From: Pomacea canaliculata | Lineage: Eukaryota > Mollusca > Gastropoda > Architaenioglossa > Ampullariidae | DNA length: 64,000 nt | Direction of reading: 5' to 3' | Assembly: GCF_003073045.1 (NCBI RefSeq) | Contig: NC_037590.1 | Location: 37,812,751 to 37,876,750, forward strand | In this document: positions 33,314 to 47,000 of the stretch, piece after piece | Layout: every line of letters starts with the position of its first letter | Numbering within the stretch: position 1 is the stretch's first letter | Made by a program: the position numbers and the translations under genes | Notes under the pieces: generated by a model | Told to the model about the DNA's origin: nothing | Databases searched by the model: none | The model's input: only the letters and a program-made list of their open reading frames with translations

Positions 33314-34569
33314 CTGAACACAAGCTCTCCATGCAGTTTCATGTTGAAGCACTTAATCTTTTCCTCGTAGTTTACGTCCGGGTGCCCACGGCAAAACAAA
33401 AATGTAATATTTGTTCCCGATGTATAGTGTCTGTTAGCCTGCTCTACACATCAGACCTTTGTCTCGGACAAGGTCCTCGGTGAGAGCTCGCTGCCTGTGT
33501 TTCAGGTACCTACAGGTGAGTTCAGTGTTTATAAGGCCCTTGCCTTCCTGGTCCAGGACAAACTGTTATCAGTGGCCGCCAAGTGCGTGCGCCGTGTCGC
33601 TCGACGTCAGGAGCAGACGAGAACGTGCTGCGTGCCAAGGTTAACCCTTTATGTGCCGACATGTGATAGTGCGAATGGTGACTGGCAGTGCTTAAAATTC
33701 GTGACTGAATATTCATTATGATGAAGTTGAATTATGTCTGACCAGCTTTATTGGTGTGTCTAAACTGCTTTACATCCGGGTCTTGCTCGTCTTTATCAAA
33801 TGTTCTTGTTTTTGTGAATAACATTCACAGACACATGCAAAGACCACACACACATACACACTGGCGACATTTTTTAGGAGAAAGAGAAAGACGAGAAACC
33901 CACAAGGCATTTGATTCGATGGCTAGCAAAGAGTTAAGACTTATACTCATTCTCCCCGACACAACAGACGACACACCCTGTTCATGATATACACGCTTCT
34001 GGCCGACGAGGGCCCTAATCGGCTGATAAGACAGAAGCCGACAGTTGCGAGTAGGTGACCTCATCCTGAATACAGTCCTGGCGCCAGCAGCTGGATCGAG
34101 CACTTCACAGCTGTACAGGAGCTGCATTGTTCAGGCTGTCTGTTTTATGAGACTGTAATCAACACTTTAACGGCCTTTTAAACTAAACAGTCTCCCCACA
34201 GGGCCGAGCATGTCAGAAGTTTTGCCCGATCGTAATTTTGATTAAGATAATTGTGTATTCAAAGATTTGAGTGCGGTTGACAAGACCTTGGGGACATGAA
34301 AAGTCCACACCCTCACATAGCCGGGAGAGAATTTATGGGATCATTGCTCTGTTCCTGGTTTTAGTTTAAAACAAATTAAAGTCATAAAATTTCTGCTCGT
34401 CACCTACCGAAGAATAGCACCGATGTCTCTTTGCACAATGTCCTTTTCTAAATAATGTAATTCTTCACCTCTGTCAAGGAAGTGGGCTAGAAAGGAGCAA
34501 AAAGAGCGAAAAAATAAATCTTGAGAAGAGCAAAGTCAGTCACATGCTCATAAATATATTCCTACATAG

Positions 34570-34806
34570 TTTAAAGTTGTCCCTGGCCTCTTGAGGTCTT
34601 TGTGGACCCTCAGGGCCAGCTTTATGTGAAGGCGATGCCTATCTCCTCTTCCTGAATGCCTTACCTTACCCCACCCATACGTCTAAGGGGTTAGGTAGCC
34701 ATTCACGACAGCTGGATCGACTGAAGAAATATTGATGTGCTACACGGGTATCGAACCGGCGCCCGTCAGTTCGGACTCCAGCGTTCTAACCACTATCCGC
34801 TTCCCC
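34570..34806 (-). mobile_element. tRNA-derived SINE, same family as 22061-22336
   Basis: On the minus strand: GCGGATAGTGGTTAGAACGC (box A) and GGTTCGATACC (perfect box B), a central CAGCTGTCGTGAATGG block, then GGAGATAGGCATCGCCTTCA and GCTGGCCCTGAGGGTCC. No target duplication could be assigned. Confidence 0.72.
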
Positions 34807-37579
34807 ATACATAAACACAATGCACAAATCTGTAAGAGGTCCAGGCGAAAAATCAAAGGTGAAAAAAATTAATTAACATTTTTAATTCCTCCATCCGGGT
34901 TTCTTTTTGTGTGCTAACTGCCATTAGCCTTAAAGTCCCCGTGGTCTGTGTATTCATAGGGTCCGATAGCCTCTCTATCAGTCCAATTCAGTTGTTGCCT
35001 ATAGTCACTGCTCGTGGGTTCTGTTTCTTGCTGGCAGTGGCCATCTTTGAATACTGCGCCATCTTAAGGCGTCTGAATTACCAGGTAAGAACGAAATCTT
35101 CACAAGAAACATTTTTGGAACTGTCCCTTGTACCTTCAAAAGTCATACACTTACCTGACGTTCCAGGTAGAAATAATTTTATTTAAATTTCTTAGTCTAA
35201 ACAAAACTAAGAAAAAACACAAAACAACAATTAACAGTTTTTTTAATTAACACTCGCTGAAAGAGTTCATTTATATACACACTTTACATGGCAGGCATAT
35301 TTACATTGCAAAGTCTTAGTGAATATCAACATTATGGAGGAATAATTTAACAGTTATGATACAAATCAGCTTGCTTCATGGACAATAACAACCATCCGCT
35401 CCTTCTCTTCAATGTGTTACGACTGCCAGGTGTGCTACAACCCTGTGAGAACACTTCCGTCTAGGGATATACTTACTTTAGAACTGCATGCTATCTTGGC
35501 TAGTTATACTAGACTGAGATCATCAAATGAATTTTTACAATTAAGCTGAATAAGTAAAGCCGAAAATCCACATTTAATCTTGGATTGTGTAAGTAGCACA
35601 GAATTTGCAACAGCAAAATATACGAAGCCAGCATTACCAAGGCCTGCTGGGAAAAACAGGTTAGCAAAAATCAGTATATCAGAATATCCAAGAAAATTCT
35701 GTACTGCTTGAAACGTATGTTACCTTGAAGTAAATAACTACAATGTATTTATTTTCTATAGTCCATTCCTTTGTGTGCGTGAGTTAGTATTTCTCAGCTA
35801 TTCCAGATGCATAAGTTCTCTCAATAAGTGTTCTAGTAAATTCCCGACATGTCAGAAGCACAATACTAAAGCTTATTACAAAGCGAAATATTAAGATCGC
35901 ATCCGTCAACATCTGTAGTAGCCTTATTCAAGACTACAAACATCAAACAACATTTTTGGCATGCGAGTAAGCAAGCACTGTTCTCAAGTGCAGTTGAAAG
36001 ACACGCCCGGGTACATGTCACCTCAGTATGCACACCCTCGCTCGCATCCGACACACAAACCACGAAACATCTTTAAACCCTCTTCTTCCGCAAACAGGTC
36101 CACAGTTTATATTTTTGTATGACTATACATTCGCTGACATTCGTTGCCAGTATTTGTAGGGCACTTTGACTAAGTAGCAAGACCAGTGCTGCAGAGACAG
36201 AATTTCAATGAAGAAACTTGTCCTTTTACAGCTGACAAATAAACCATCTGCCTTCACAAACAAAGAAAGCACATTTAAGGCTTTTTTCACTCACATTTTG
36301 AATAGCTGGCAGTCAGTTTCAGTTAACAATAAATAGAATTGTTGCTCGTCACACACAAGCGCACACACACAAACACACATGCACTGACTCTTCCTCACAT
36401 TCAGTCAACTATTCATACAAGCGCGGAAACACTGCAACATATTCGGTAACAATATCAATAATATTATCGTGTGTACATCAATCTTCAATGTACATGTCTT
36501 AAGAATTAACAAAGACTTTGATTAGCATACGAGAAGCCGGGTAATTTTGAAGTATCGTTAAGCACACAAATCACATGTATGAACCAATCAAATCCCACGT
36601 GTTCTTCACACTGCAAGGACTAGCAAATGGTCCCCTGCCGACACTTGACACGTGACCGATGTCACCTGGTAACTACCTGTTTATTTCAAGTATCATAAGT
36701 GTCTTGAGGCCAGCCCATAGTTTAGAGGGGTTTTAAAAATATACCTTATGCCGATTTGAAGCTGATTATTAATTAAATCATGCATTGAAAATGTTTTGTT
36801 TAAAGTTTAAAAAATAGTGTTCTTGCAATGCTTTTAGGTTAAAAGTCACCAAACAGCAATATAACTGATAGTTAATGTGAAAGAATGAAAGAGCTGAAAG
36901 GGTGCACAAAATTGAAAGCACGGACTAATTTTTTTAAATTTTAAAGAAAAATGGGAGATCATCCAGGAATCAATGTCTTTCATAATATCTCTCCCTGCTT
37001 AATGTTTGTGATCTCCGAGTAACATTTCGAGGCGATTTCAAGAAAATTTTGTTTGATTCTCTTGTCAAGTGTTAGCAGAGACAACACATGATCTGACACC
37101 ATCACATTAACCCCTGGACAAGTCCTTGCATAAAGCTCGTCTTGTGACCACAGCGCGAGATCATGTCTCCCCTCAGATTGTTTTAAAGGCAAAATAAACA
37201 ATGGCACGTGAAGTAAGTATGGACTGTTTGTAATGTGAACAGCACGTAGTTCAAACCCTGGGCTTATAAACTATGGAACTGGGCTTCACAAAGTTCTCAA
37301 CCAGCATAAGCTCTTCCGCCTGAGTTTGTAAACTTTGAACCTGGATACCATGCAATGTACAGAGACCAGGATGGCAGTTCTGTGTCTAGACCCTTGTTCC
37401 CCGACATTCCCTTGATATCTTTGACTAGAATATTCTCCCCCTTCGACCCTGTGTGTCTACCCTCACTTCCATCTCTTTGTCAGGAGAGATGGCGCTCAGA
37501 CTGAAGTAGTTCAAATCCACTGACGAAGTCATGGCAACGAGATCTTTGCAAGCTGAACCCGATCAGACTTTCTCAAATT

Positions 37580-38006
37580 TCAAATTTCAGTGAGAGGCAG
37601 ATCGTTGAAGGAAAGCGTCCCTGTTCCTTCAGAGTGTTCATCAGACTCGTCAAAGTAAAATGTATCGTTTGCATGCCCTGCTCTGAACATCAACGGTTGA
37701 GGTCGAAGGTCAAAATTTCTTTGAGCTTCTGACCCGCCGCTATGTCTTGTTGGTGAGGCTAAGGAGTGCGATGAGGCGGGAGAGGACGACATCATCATCT
37801 TGTTGTCCCATTGGTCCTTCTCCACGTCGTTTGACTGAAGGTTTTTGAAAGTCTCGTTTTCAGAGATAGCAGCCTTCAGATAGAAGCCAACTCTATTGCG
37901 GTGGTTGTTGTTAGCTTCACGGTCGTTGGGGTAGATATTCATGGCGACTTCTTGTTCCTCGAAGTTTCCAGAATCTGAGAGAGCGTTCTCGTCCAGGGAA
38001 ATCTGT
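37580..38006 (-). CDS. CDH23: Gene B last exon: cytoplasmic tail with PDZ ligand
   Basis: 427-nt exon, 142 residues plus TGA at 37580-37582. Starts QISLDENALSDSGNFEEQEV, is serine- and acid-rich, and ends DLPLTEI. T at -2 and I at 0 form a class I PDZ ligand, as at the end of gene A. No AATAAA (minus) lies close downstream; the nearest I see is near 36680-36685. Confidence 0.87.
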
Positions 38007-41000
38007 CTGAAACAATTCAAAGAAATCCATAATCTTCAAAATATGTATTACTGTGTTAGCAAACTTTTTCCCTGTTCATTATATCAAAGTAATCATAAAA
38101 CTGTATCAAGGGAAGCAACTGTTACAATCGTTGTTCTGTGCAGTTACAACAGATGGTCCCTTTACAGTCATGACTACCGCCCAACAGTAAATCTCTTATA
38201 TAAATATGGAAGATAATTATTTTAAATCGTCATTTTGCACCAAATTAATGTGTATCTGACTCTATTTAAACATGGCTTTTTCTTAAAGATTACATTTGAT
38301 GTTCATGACCCTAGTATACGCTTTATTACCACTGTTGCACATTCAAAAGTTTGATAAAATATATTAATTTCAGAACAGCACTTTGTCTTATTCCTAAAAA
38401 TATCAACTAATCAAATTTATGCTTGTAATATTCTTATATTCTTAATACCCTTAAATATGTCTTTAATATCATTGTATAAAATGATGTGACATTGTATGTG
38501 AAAGAAAATGCACTACCGGGTGGTGGTGGGGTGGTGACATTAAATTAAATTTCAAAAATGATTATTGGCGAGGTAGTGGATTGACTAATGAATGTAAATC
38601 ATTACTGTGTCCTGTTAAAAGCATAGGAGCAAATATTACAATCAAAAACAAGAAAACCTATTAGACTATCATTTATATTGTCAAACCCTCACTCCAAAGA
38701 ACACACATCAAACAACTGTAGCAGTGTAGGTTCTCGTGTCAATACCTTACAAATTTAAATTACCCAAAGAAAAACGCAAACATGTGCGAGGAGAGACAGA
38801 AAGCCAAACACTTCATACCCGTCATCATCTCCTTCCAGGATAATTTTCTCCAAGTAAACAGGATTAGAGCTGAAAAGGAAAACGAATCCTTTACAGTCAA
38901 TGGTGTTGAAAACTAACTCATTTACCTTCTCAGCAGAAGGGTGAGACTAGAATTGCTTCATGTGACATTGCCAATGCTCAGTTTGCAGAATGCCTATTTA
39001 TATTGCTGAAGTCATAGATACATTCAGGGATCATTTATGTTTTCATTTTTTAATACAAAAATTCAATTAAAAGATAAAATAGTATGTTAATAGATGTCGA
39101 ATTGACAAAAATAATAGCTTTTCCCGTAAAAATGTAATGTTATTATTACCTTATTATCATACTTTTTGACACAATGTTTTCCAAATGTACAGTGCTTGAC
39201 AGTAATTCACACAACAACAGATAAGGGTTTGGATAAATACAGAGAGAAGAATTTCGAGTTGATCTTAATATATTTTAAAATATAAATACAATGTCTATTA
39301 GATGCTACCACTACTATCCACAAGATTCCCATTCTTTGCAGTAGAATTAGGCTCCCATTGTTTTCAAGTAACAGGTAGAGTAGTACTACTAATAAGAGAC
39401 AGGAATAATGAAAGAACATGCCATTATAAAGTGGGTTTCATAACCTTTTGCATCCCCATTGTCAAACTAGAAAAAAATGAATGTGAAGTTTTAAAAATAC
39501 CTGAGCAATTTATAGTCACAGTTATTTAAGAAGGTAGCATTGACAAAACACAACAGTCGAAAGAACCAGATACCACATGCGACTCTTAACTACAACTCAG
39601 ACTAGTATGGCACTGATTATATACAAACTACATGATGATAATACACAGAAACAAATGATAATAACGGATGATTATTTGTGTTTAATAGTGAAAATAATTA
39701 CTTTATTAATAATTTTATCTTACTGAAATTTCCGACAGGGATAATAGCTTTTCGTCAACCCGCTTACTTAATATCATGATCTAATTATTACATTGAAAAC
39801 ATACATTTAAAAACAAATTAAAGACAATTTTCAGCCATTTAAGATTTTTTCGAGCTCAGAATGGAATTAATTTTTTTTAATTTTCGGCTTAGGAAAATGT
39901 GAAGCAAACATACTTTAACAGGAAATCAATGTGAACTATTTTTCTACATCACTGGAATGAGCTCAGTGCAAGAAAAGATATTCTAAAAGACTCTGTGCCT
40001 ATAGCCGGTAAACGTTGCCATAGATACAGGGAACTCAGACCTTTGATACCACGACTTTCCTTTATTTTCTCAATTAGAATGCGCTTGACTGCATGTGTTT
40101 GTGTTTATGTTTTTTCATAAAGAGCAAAGACTGTAAAACATTTTGCAAAGTCTCCCATCGGCCGGCGATAGGTGGAGACAGGTGTTTGTGCCGAGCCAGC
40201 AACACATACAGAGGAAGATAAGCGTGCCCGAGACGAGATCTGAACCCAGGACAGCCAATCCTCACAGTACACCTTTTAGCTTATTGGATGGGGTTATTCA
40301 CTTATTTTTTAGGAAATTCTTTTGCTGAGTTTAGCCCAGTGATGTATTTAGATAAAGCTATGTATTTAAAGTACACCAACAATAGTTTTTTCTTAGCACA
40401 AATTTAAAACATCGAATTACGAGACTGTCACATAACAACAATGAAATCATTTGATGGACGACAAAAAAGGTAATTTTAAAACAAAAGAATTAAATAAATA
40501 TTTAAATAAAAGTGTTAAAAGATTAAAAAATATAACATTGATATGGGCCTTCAGCAAAACATAAACTGACAAAAAAGCTCTAAAAGTAAAAATTAATTTT
40601 GACGAATATAAATACAGTCATCTGTGACAACGAAAAGGAAAGCTTTTTTCTTACATAAAATCCGTTATAGCTAAGACATGCACATTTGATGGTAAGCACT
40701 ATAGAAACAATAAAATAAAACATAAAATAAAATAAGTTATAAATAATATAAAATAAAAATACAGCAGTGCACCATTGAATGTAAAAAGTGGATTACCCAC
40801 AGCTAAAATCTTGTTTGTCCCTCAAACATTCTAGGCCTGCTAGGCAGCAAAGTGGATAAAAAAAATAAACAGTTCAAATTTCCAGAGCAAGAGTAAAGCT
40901 CTATTAATCATCACAAATTAAATATATTAAACACAAAAGGCTGCTATACTTTTAGAAACAAAATTAAAGTTGCAGAAATTTATTAAGAACTAAGGAGATA

Positions 41001-44000
41001 GGACATGTGGGATAACCGAAACTTCTATAATTCGCAAACCAAAATGAAAAGCCCCACAGGAAGCATTTGGATATTTTTGCTTACAATCGTTATACACTGA
41101 TATCGGCGCATGCAAAAGAAACAAAAACACTTTAAATTATAAATCATTTAATTTCTGACACGTAGTTTAAGAGTTTAAGACAAAAAAACTTTTGACTTTT
41201 TCGTATCTTAGTTCTTTCATTCCTATTTAGAGTTCTCCTTTGGACACCGGCAATGTATGGTTTGAATGGCATTCACTCGTTGGTTTCTTTCTTTAAAAAG
41301 TTTTTTTATTCGATGGTATATTTCGCTGTATTTGATATAATAGCAAAATCCCACTAACCTAAAACTAATTATACATTATTTGTTATGGATCGCATATCCA
41401 GCCAGACAACTGGCTAACTAGTTAGAATGGTTAAATACAAACACGACACAAATTCTTACTTTTCGTAGGCATGCATGTTTGTTCCTGGGATGTCCACCTT
41501 GTATAGATCAGCTTCGTCGGGCCCTGAGATGAACAAAAGCAGTTTCGTGACCGTTTCTTTGATTAGTGTTTATGATAAACAAACAGAGTGGTGCATAACA
41601 AACAAAGCAGAAGTAACAAAACTGCTAAAACAAAATTAGCTTCCATGACGGCAATCATCGAAGAAATTAGGATTTCATTCGATTCAATTTTACTTTTGTC
41701 ATGATAAAATTAGCATTGACTTAAACCTCCATATTTCAAACTGCACACAAACTATATTCAAATGCCATGTTAGTCCAATTATCAGTCCCGTTAGTAATAT
41801 GTGAAATTGTCAGCATGTCAGTAAGAAGTGAAATCGCCAATCGTTAACATCAAAATATAAGATTTTTCAAAAGGGTGTTGATCACTTCATAGAAAACTCT
41901 CGGCTCGTTTAAATCCGACATTTATTTATTCAAGCTATAGCTTTCTTTATCTTACACACACATATGTATACATACACAGTTGTACAGACATATGCACAAT
42001 AATGACACTGGCAGAAAAGATACTATATTCTCTTAAGATTAAATCCCCCAAAATAAAAGAAATCAAGTGTGGTAAAGAGTAGCTCAATCATTATCAAGGT
42101 TATAAGCGTTTGTACAACAAGTTACACGATTTTTCTAGATTACACATTTAGTTTTTTAGACCACACAAAGATATCATAGTACCAAAAGACAGTCCACTGA
42201 ACAATCACTGGAAAGCGAAAATGGGTTTTAGAAAACAAGCAGTATGTACAGCCCACATATTTCAACCTACCAACTCCAGAGTTGACTATGAAAAAATACA
42301 GAAAACACCATTTACTGCTTTATGAAGTGTAACATACACGCACACACGCACACACACACACGCTTGTGCCCATGTCAACCATACCCGGTAGTCCGGTTTC
42401 CTCCCTTCTCTGTGTGCATTGTGTTGTGTGCGTTTCGTATATGTAAAGTGTCTTCTAGTCTATTTTCCCGAATATAGCCCTGAATAGTTACTGTCACCGT
42501 GTAACTGCTTCATTTTAATACAATAAACATGAGTAAGCAGTAAACATAAGACGCTTTAAATTACAACAAACAGGACATTTTCTATACTATTTTATCAGTT
42601 GAAAAACTACAAAATTATCTTTTTTTCGTATCACTGAGGATATATTTGATTAAGACTTAACGATCCTTACCATATGCCATCGCAGTTGCGCTTTCAGCTT
42701 TCTCCTGTACCTGCATGATGTAAATTAAGGATCATGGATGACATATATATATATACACCAACACTTTCATCTTCATTATCTATCATGTCATTTTTAAAGG
42801 TTTTTCTTCTCCAAAACACTTATTTAGCTATGATTATGCTTGCTTTATGTCACGTTGTATTACTGTTTTCTATCAAGGTCCTAGTGACCTCGCGTTTAAA
42901 TAAAATAATTTAAATAAAAAAATTAATCTGACATCCACGCAGACTGTGTCAGGAAGGTAATGTGTCAGCCAAGTCGACATCTACAATTAGGAAATTTATA
43001 TCCAGTCAAAAAAAATTTGATAAATGTTGTCAACCATTTTGCTCTTAGCAGCCCCGTGTGTACAACTAGTTTATAACGATCTGGTGAATCTTCCACACAC
43101 TGATTTCTCTGTGTAGATGTATTGTGGGTGACAATGCATTTCTGGAGTTTATTTTACTATACTTGTTACTCACCGCTTATAGGTACAGCATAGCACAATG
43201 GCCAAGATTATGCACAGAGCCCCGAGAATGACAGAGACCAGAATAAGCGCCATCTGGAGTTTTTTCTCTGTACTCTTGTCCTGTTCTTTGGTGCTTGTCT
43301 CCTACACAATGATTCATATACTGTGTACTACATGCTCACAGTCTGTTCATTCCACTAGCACTAAATCCTCCACAAGAAAATATTTTAATGCTAGTGCAAA
43401 CGATAATAGAAAGCACTAAGATATATATAGAGCGAGTTGCAGGACATCAAATTAAATGTGTCAAAAGAAAATAATAAAGACTCAGGACATGACATGGAAG
43501 TAGGACCATGAAGCTAACTACCCAGTAGTCTACTCACAACAATCTGAAGAATGTTGTAGTCGTTCAAAATCGGAACAAGCTGGCTGCTCAGCTGGTCAAT
43601 ATAACTGAAAGATGCAACGGTGATGGCAATACTAACATACTGTCACGTGGTTTGTGGAGTTTAGAAAAAATAAATTTCAACCCTACTATAACAATGTACA
43701 AAGCAATTTAAAGCTATAGACTGCAGTATGTCTATGTATACAAATTAAGTGCTTAATAAGCAAATTATAACAAAATCATGTATATCAGCTATAAAGTTGG
43801 CCTTCAACTGTCTTGAGTAGTACAAAAGCTAAACTAAACATGTATATTGCAATGATTAATGATATATATCAGAACCGACGGGACAAGTGATAAAGTGCTA
43901 AATGTTTTAAAATCGTTGAAAAACTCGGGGTACCTTAGAAGTGTCTCAGCAGGGACGATGCTGCTTGTCTGAACTACCTCCCCGTGTATGAACATGTCAG

Positions 44001-47000
44001 TCCTGAAAACCAATGTTGATTTATTACACTTTCTAAACATATTGTTTGAACTGACACACCCAGCATTCTAGTCATTTCTAGAAGCTCTTACGACTGCCTT
44101 AACTTGAACATGATCGAAGAGTAAAAGTTTTAAAATGTTTAAATTTCTTTTCCCATTCCTTTGTAATCTGAGGGTTTATATCTATCCTTGCTCTCACCTT
44201 CTTTCGTGCATTCCAGAAAACAGCCTAAGATAATTTGTTGAGTTAAAATTCTGAAAGAGAAAGAGTGGTGTGTTTACTTGTCGGGTTCAGCAACGCCGTT
44301 GTCGTTCTCGTGTGTCTGGATTTGATCGACGACAATCCGGTAGTTGGTGATGGCGGACATTCGCCTGCAACACCATAAGTACCCTCTGCCATTTGCAAGC
44401 TTTCACTTTTACACCTAAAGATATTTTACACATCAAGACACTTTACACCTAGAGACATTTTACACCTAAAGATATTTTACACTTAAGATATTTTACACCT
44501 AAAGACATTGTACAAGCTAGCATGATTCCACTTGCTTTTAGGTAAGATGTAAGATATGACACTTCTGAAATCTTGTTACTAAGAAAAGCATCTATGTCAC
44601 GAATCGTACGTAGGTTGGGTATAAAAATTGAATAATTTCATTCATTTTGTTAATTATGCATATTTTTCTCATAAACTGTAATGGGTATATTGTATAAAGT
44701 ATAGTGTATTGTATACCGTATTTTGACTAGTGAATTATTGTGTTTTTGATATTCCCGCTAAAAAGAAAAAATCTCTCACAAATATACTAAGAATTTTACT
44801 AATTAATTTAACTCTTAATATACAATAATTCTCCGAAATGACATACTGAGCAAACTGTACTTTAATGTTGGCCACGGCACCGACTGGTTGTCTGAATACA
44901 ACCTTCAGCCGCTGATTGTCATTTATGAGGATATCTGAAAATAAGCAATACATACTTTATAAGAAGAGATTTATGTGTTTTTATTACGGGACAATTTTAT
45001 CATGACCAAAGAATACAAATATCTCGACTGGAACAGATAGATAATAAAAGCTTGTCTTGTCTCCAGAAAACTTATAGTTCTTAACATCTTGTTTTTAAAA
45101 AAATCGCTCATACTACATTGCAGTGTGTCTATTATAGATACTATAAGTAACGGATATTTAGATATTTAATACAGTAAAATTGCACCTTATGAATGTATTA
45201 TTTTAATGATAATGTTTTATTTATATTTTAAATATCGTGTCACCCTGAGCGTGGCAGTGGCACTGAAGCCTCCTTTGTCATAAACTTTGAGGCCGACACT
45301 GAAGTAGCCGGACATGTCGGCCTTGAAGTACATGTTGGTTTTGATCGACCCGTTACTGAACAGAATAAACGGGGTGTTAATGCCGGATGCCGCCAGTTCC
45401 TGTACCAGCGCTTCCGGCTGCGCAGTGAACGCTGTGGTGTTCTCAAACCTGTTGATCCCCCACTGATCTGAGTCCGCGTCTGAAACTTCATCCTGGAAGA
45501 GAAAACAAGATGTCCTAAGTGACCAACCGTTTGATATATGAAAAGTTGACAACCTCAGCTCTGCACAACTGCCGCTTTTTGCCTTCCTTATAAATCACAT
45601 ATTCTTTATGGTGTTTGTTAAAATAAAAGTCACAAATTATTGTTCGTGTAAGCCTCGAACCGGAAATCGTTTGCTCAAAGGACAACTGCACATTTCGGCA
45701 GGCTAAGGCGCCCATTTTTATTTTATTTTCATTTGGGACTAATGCTATCACAAGAATGTTTTTTTCTGTTGCTGTCTTCGGCAAGGTTTTGAAATCAGAA
45801 TGCCGAAAGCTGGCTTAGACCATCAAAAGAAAAAAGCGAACCTTTAAATTGTAGATGATGGCGCCAAACTGAGTGGTTCTTGTCAGCCCGACTGCCAGAT
45901 CCGCACGGGCGAAGACAGGCTGATGGTCGTTGACATCATCTACCATGACTTTCACCCACAGGTACGATGTGTTGGTAGAGACGTACAATGGCGGGGCGTT
46001 GGAGCCAGACGGAGCCATAACTTCCGGTACACTAGCTTCGTAGCAGTTGTCTGTTGCCCTGACCACGAGGTTTGTCGAGGCGGTCTGCTCGCGATCGAGG
46101 GTCACATTTGGGTCGATACACAGGGTGCCAGTCGTGTTGAGCTTAAAGACTTTCGCCAGCTCTACACCTGCAACACAATGTGGTGATGATGTACTCTTTC
46201 CATGACCCTCTTGGTTCTTATCATATGTTCCAATTACCTCCGACACTCCTTCAAATGATGGCATTCACTAGGATATTTTTATCCTGTCCTCTGTTCCTAA
46301 CAAAAAAAAAAACATTCAGGTGAGCCGGACAGATTTTTAATTCAAAGTTTAAAGTTCCAAGTGTTTGATTTTATCAGACTGAGCTGACGAATTTGTTGTA
46401 GCTGCGGAGCGAATGCAGCAGACATGCTCATCAGAATCAAATACATTGAACTAGGCCAATGAACCACTAACCTTCAAGATGGTAACAGATGATTGTGAAG
46501 CTAGGATCGCTGTCACGATCCACTGCAACAGCAACACTTGCGCACTGACCAGCCTCGTTCTCGCGGAAATGAACCATGTATGGGGTGGGGATTGTGGTGC
46601 GATCAAACTCGGGGGGCTGATCGTTGACATCTAGCACCCTGACGATCAATGTCAAGTCAGAGGAGAAGCTAGTCGGCACCCCGTGGTCTGTGGCTCGGAC
46701 AATTAGCTGAAAGCACAACAACCGGCACATGACTTGAAGGTCCTAGTGATGGTCTGTTGTTAAATACACATTCATGACACTGAGAACATAATCTGAATGC
46801 AATACATGAAAAAACTATATTGAAAACACAACAGATAACCTACCCCATAACAATAACACAACAGACATAGCTACTCTCTTTTGCGTAGATACCCACGGCT
46901 CCTTCTCTCCCACCCAACACACCCTGAACTCTTTTTTATTAGGTATAATTTTATGCCCCTAAAATACTGACCTGGAAACATAATAAGATTTTTATTATTT

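Larger units (their letters stand above)
19764..37579. other. Long non-coding stretch: 5' intron or intergenic DNA of gene A, plus 3' flank of gene B
   Basis: No EC-type exon seen. It holds two SINEs (22061-22336, 34570-34806), a hAT relic (25017-25855), an A-rich degenerate repeat (29230-29665) and two tentative gene A 5' exons. Remaining open frames are short and unrecognised. The part adjacent to 37580 is probably the 3' UTR of gene B. Confidence 0.55.
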
